Virus record (IMG/VR): IMGVR_UViG_3300022748_000038
Span: 1-30,378 of that record
Source of the DNA: a virus
Reading direction: 5' to 3' (one strand)
DNA: 30,378 nucleotides
Of this stretch, positions 28,901-30,378 are shown piece after piece; the first letter of the stretch is position 1, and every line of letters starts with the position of its first letter. Both the position numbers and the translations under genes were made by a program. Under the pieces are notes generated by a model. That model saw nothing but the letters and a program-made list of their open reading frames with translations, ran no database searches and had not been told where the DNA came from.

Positions 28901-30378
28901 CAGGCCGCCAAGGACAGCGGCAAGCTGGAGATCATCAACGTCACCAGCAAGGTCGAGCCAAAGCCAACCAAAGCCACCAAGGAAGACTTGGAGCACCTGT
29001 TCGGCACGGACAAGAAACGCGCCGCCGCGATGGACCGCATCGCCAAGGGCACGGCCTACTTCGGCACGCCCGAGAAGGCCAAGGACTTCATCACCAAGAA
29101 CGGCCTCAAGGACACCCACACCGTCGAGCAGACGGGCAAGGTGCGCTTCGAGGTCAAACCGAAAGCAGCAAATGTCACAGACGAACGTACCAGCGGGCAG
29201 CCCGCAAGCGCAGAAGCAGTGGTCCAAAAAGCCGATGGAAATGAAGCCACGGCCACCCCTGTTCAATCCGATGCAGCGCCCGCCCAAGAAAAAGTAAGCG
29301 ACCAGTTCAAGAGCTACGAGAAGGCGATCCGCGAAGGCAAGGCCAGCGCGGGAATGGTCGAGCAGATCAACTCCGACGAGCGCCTGAATGACGGCGAGGC
29401 CGAGCGCCTGACCGCCATGGCAAAAGGCGAGACGCCAGCCGCGACAGAAGACACAAAGCCGACCACGCTGGCCGAGCGCCGCGCCAAGTCCAAAGCCGAG
29501 GCCGCCCCAGCCGAAGCCGAGCCCGCCGCCCGTCGCATCCAGCCGGGTGAGCAAGGCTACACGCTGGAGATGGCCCGCGAGGACTTGGCCGCGCTCAACG
29601 ACCAAGACGACAACCGCATCGAAGACGCCCGCCTGAACGAGCGCATCAAGCGCCAGACGGCCCTCATCAAAGAGATGCAGGCCGAGCCAAAGGCCGACCC
29701 CTTCGCAGGCAACAAGCTGTTCACATCGGACGCCGTGGAAAAAGCCCGCGCCCGCATGAAGTCCAAGCTCACGCAATTCAACTCAGGGATCGACCCTGAG
29801 ATGGTGATGGACGGCATGACTATTGCCGGTGCCTACATCGAGAGCGGCGTGCGCACCTTCTCGGCCTACTCCAAGGCCATGATCGACGACTTCGGCCCCA
29901 AGATTAAGCCGTACCTGCTTTCGTTCTACGAGGCAGCCCGCAACTACCCCGGCCTCGATGCCACCGGCCTCACGCCAGTCACCGAAGCCAAAGCAGAATT
30001 TGACGCCCTGAGCGCCACCACCGAGGATGCAGCCAACACGGAAGCCAAAGGAAATGACAATGGACCTCAAAAACTGGATCAGTCTGGCTCGGGAGAGCTG
30101 GAAGGAAAACAACCCGACGCTCTACAAGGAGCTGAACCGCTCGGGCAAGCTGGGGACAGCGCTCAAGGAAGCGGCGGAACGGACCTATTCGGAGGTGAGC
30201 GATCTGGAAGCCAGCGGTCACATCCCGCAGGAAGCGTGGGAAATGACGCGGGAGAAGTATCTGCTCCTGCCAGCCGAGAGCGAGCCGGACGAGGTGGTGA
30301 GCAAGGGCGCAAGCCTGTTCAACGAGGCGAACGCGCTGCAAAGCCAAATACTCCAGAGCGAGACACCGGAAACCAGCC
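25985..30378 (+). CDS. Giant transglycosylase virion protein, N-terminal 1,464 codons (open at window end)
   Basis: The frame is open from GTG 25985 (AAGAGG six bases upstream) to the window edge. Residues 30-130 form a lytic transglycosylase (SLT) domain: catalytic E56 in SQESSGN, GGMQVMPGTY (72-81) and AAGYHAGYD (121-129). It would cut peptidoglycan as DNA enters. Residues about 330-380 are Gly/Ala-rich and hydrophobic (GAGVGALGAGVGAIPGAVAG), able to insert in a membrane. Later parts alternate long Pro/Ala/Lys linkers with small domains, e.g. RYNYGNKAFELKFASDVDRS near residue 800. This layout is that of very large podophage ejection (PLxRFG/polyvalent) proteins. After about 30050 its product turns Gly/Ser/Gln/Arg-rich while another frame becomes protein-like. 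Confidence 0.88.
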   Translation, partial: MAQNPFQSSPYSESDFESAPSSAPARGMAPSTQDVAKRAEQLGIDPKLALSFFSQESSGNWNSNDSNKGARGGMQVMPGTYRSMMGTEAGQRDPWNNMEAGLRYIAYGQKTLGTKDPELLAAGYHAGYDRSDLKAGRIPNTSDGSISTADYARSVAARARGERPTHFESAKARYEQKQQPKAAADEFSDTPVTPSFSDNDFSDTPVAAMPDMVDTKIANTDAPEKGYIDRLVDDTSSGYGDTKRSLTASAWAFGLADEKALAEDMAKAFKEQAAKPKNAAQQEIDAAYQGVTDAKGVVDTTIAGAKALGTSIMNPKETSLEIARNAANSLPTMAGGAAGAGAGAGVGAGVGALGAGVGAIPGAVAGAIIGGRTGMAAGTTATELGGEVTDMVQKRLAENKQEPTAQNILAILGDKEFKNSALKQGLAKGLTVAAVDQVFMGFGGKIATAPARKIASEALAEQGADMTTRAARNAALASPAGKAALEAAKPSVGAKVGAGAAAVAVDAAGESIGEGASQKVARGEVDYGDALREGVASLGQSVAQTAAGATIESAKLAAAQAKAAIQPTQSAPSIASGPLARATENASVGEERVTVTAPDGQVSGKVTGQSADGSAVQIVGDDGQVYTFATGAEGIKITPEAPNTPLSNALEVAATDEAATEAAPAEAVAPAPEVAAPAPAPAAVVPAPEGKTEPAPEPVKTPTLTEMSEDELRARLKYIADQARASGGWNKMFVEQRRAIESEINARAPKVETPKVETLKDTDFTSVAPKAAEPVAQVTPAQEAAASLPKDLAGAKPRYNYGNKAFELKFASDVDRSAYIAAQDKPSKRDAEYLKHAMDATGMSEAEVRAHGAQVREAIKAMAKDGKPGTLKVPEVARGVTVETTPAPDEKARWLKAINDQNRLAGNTGVQLSVTDDGKLSFLGDPNSSKPARALKATLDEARKAGATVPEIVASIRAAQPSKAEPTTSDLMQAAKDSGKLEIINVTSKVEPKPTKATKEDLEHLFGTDKKRAAAMDRIAKGTAYFGTPEKAKDFITKNGLKDTHTVEQTGKVRFEVKPKAANVTDERTSGQPASAEAVVQKADGNEATATPVQSDAAPAQEKVSDQFKSYEKAIREGKASAGMVEQINSDERLNDGEAERLTAMAKGETPAATEDTKPTTLAERRAKSKAEAAPAEAEPAARRIQPGEQGYTLEMAREDLAALNDQDDNRIEDARLNERIKRQTALIKEMQAEPKADPFAGNKLFTSDAVEKARARMKSKLTQFNSGIDPEMVMDGMTIAGAYIESGVRTFSAYSKAMIDDFGPKIKPYLLSFYEAARNYPGLDATGLTPVTEAKAEFDALSATTEDAANTEAKGNDNGPQKLDQSGSGELEGKQPDALQGAEPLGQAGDSAQGSGGTDLFGGERSGSQRSHPAGSVGNDAGEVSAPASRERAGRGGEQGRKPVQRGERAAKPNTPERDTGNQ
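30060..30378 (+). CDS. Overprinted gene inside the giant protein frame (partial, 106+ aa)
   Basis: In the frame one base ahead of the giant gene, ATG 30060 has AAAGGA (30047-30052) seven bases before it and no stop to the window edge. The product is a well-formed helical protein: MDLKNWISLARESWKENNPT, LYKELNRSGKLGTALKEAAE, RTYSEVSDLEASGHIPQEAW, EMTREKYLLLP. I recognise this as a small conserved protein often coded within or beside giant polyvalent phage proteins; its function is unknown. The ATG at 30054 is an alternative start. Confidence 0.72.
   Translation, partial: MDLKNWISLARESWKENNPTLYKELNRSGKLGTALKEAAERTYSEVSDLEASGHIPQEAWEMTREKYLLLPAESEPDEVVSKGASLFNEANALQSQILQSETPETS

Noticed and set aside
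26693-29776. Three long minus-strand open frames opposite the giant gene
   Set aside because: All are mirror frames of Ala/Lys/Glu-rich coding DNA, while the + frame contains recognisable transglycosylase motifs.

Overview
The window is a stretch of a tailed phage genome, rich in G and C and almost entirely coded on the + strand. Gene order and protein families point to a short-tailed (podovirus-like) phage: a terminase pair, a P22-type portal, a scaffold, an N4-gp56/P22-type major capsid protein, adaptor proteins, tail fibres, and internal virion (ejection) proteins including a giant transglycosylase protein. No tape measure, sheath, integrase or replication gene is present. The host is probably a GC-rich Gram-negative proteobacterium; this is an inference from GC content, Shine-Dalgarno use and family resemblance.

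Layout. 1-2246: a tightly packed cassette of very small genes, nearly all joined by 4-base ATGA overlaps, including two one-segment membrane peptides. 2248-2831: about 585 bases with no believable protein but many long, nested, complementary helices and a 9-bp pseudoknot; I interpret this as a large structured phage RNA on the + strand. 2856-3164: the only minus-strand gene. 3165-3253: divergent control region with a direct repeat spaced 21 bp. 3254-6157: small terminase with a histone-like tail, a GIY-YIG homing endonuclease wedged in by overlaps on both sides, and large terminase. 6209-8063: accessory genes, including a Gp49-like protein and a DUF2829/Tad2-type (anti-Thoeris) protein. 8073-13292: portal, scaffold, a CsrA homologue, major capsid and a head protein, ending in a strong terminator. 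13365-20092: adaptors, a protein with ten 22-residue repeats, fibre-tail adaptor, tail fibre with an AT-rich foreign tip, its partner genes and a C1q-like fibre. 20119-25889: a large virion protein, a GNAT acetyltransferase, internal virion proteins and a PP-loop Fe-S enzyme. 25985-end: the N-terminal 1,464 codons of a giant transglycosylase protein still open at the window edge, with a second gene overprinted in another frame from 30060.

The most notable signals are: (1) the large structured RNA at 2248-2831; (2) a phage CsrA homologue directly upstream of a capsid mRNA leader whose ribosome site lies in a perfect 10-bp hairpin with two GGA sites; (3) the overprinted gene at the right edge; (4) a Tad2-like anti-defence domain; (5) a PP-loop enzyme with a CC...CxxC Fe-S signature but no PAPS-reductase tail; (6) mosaic replacement of the fibre tip together with half of the next gene.
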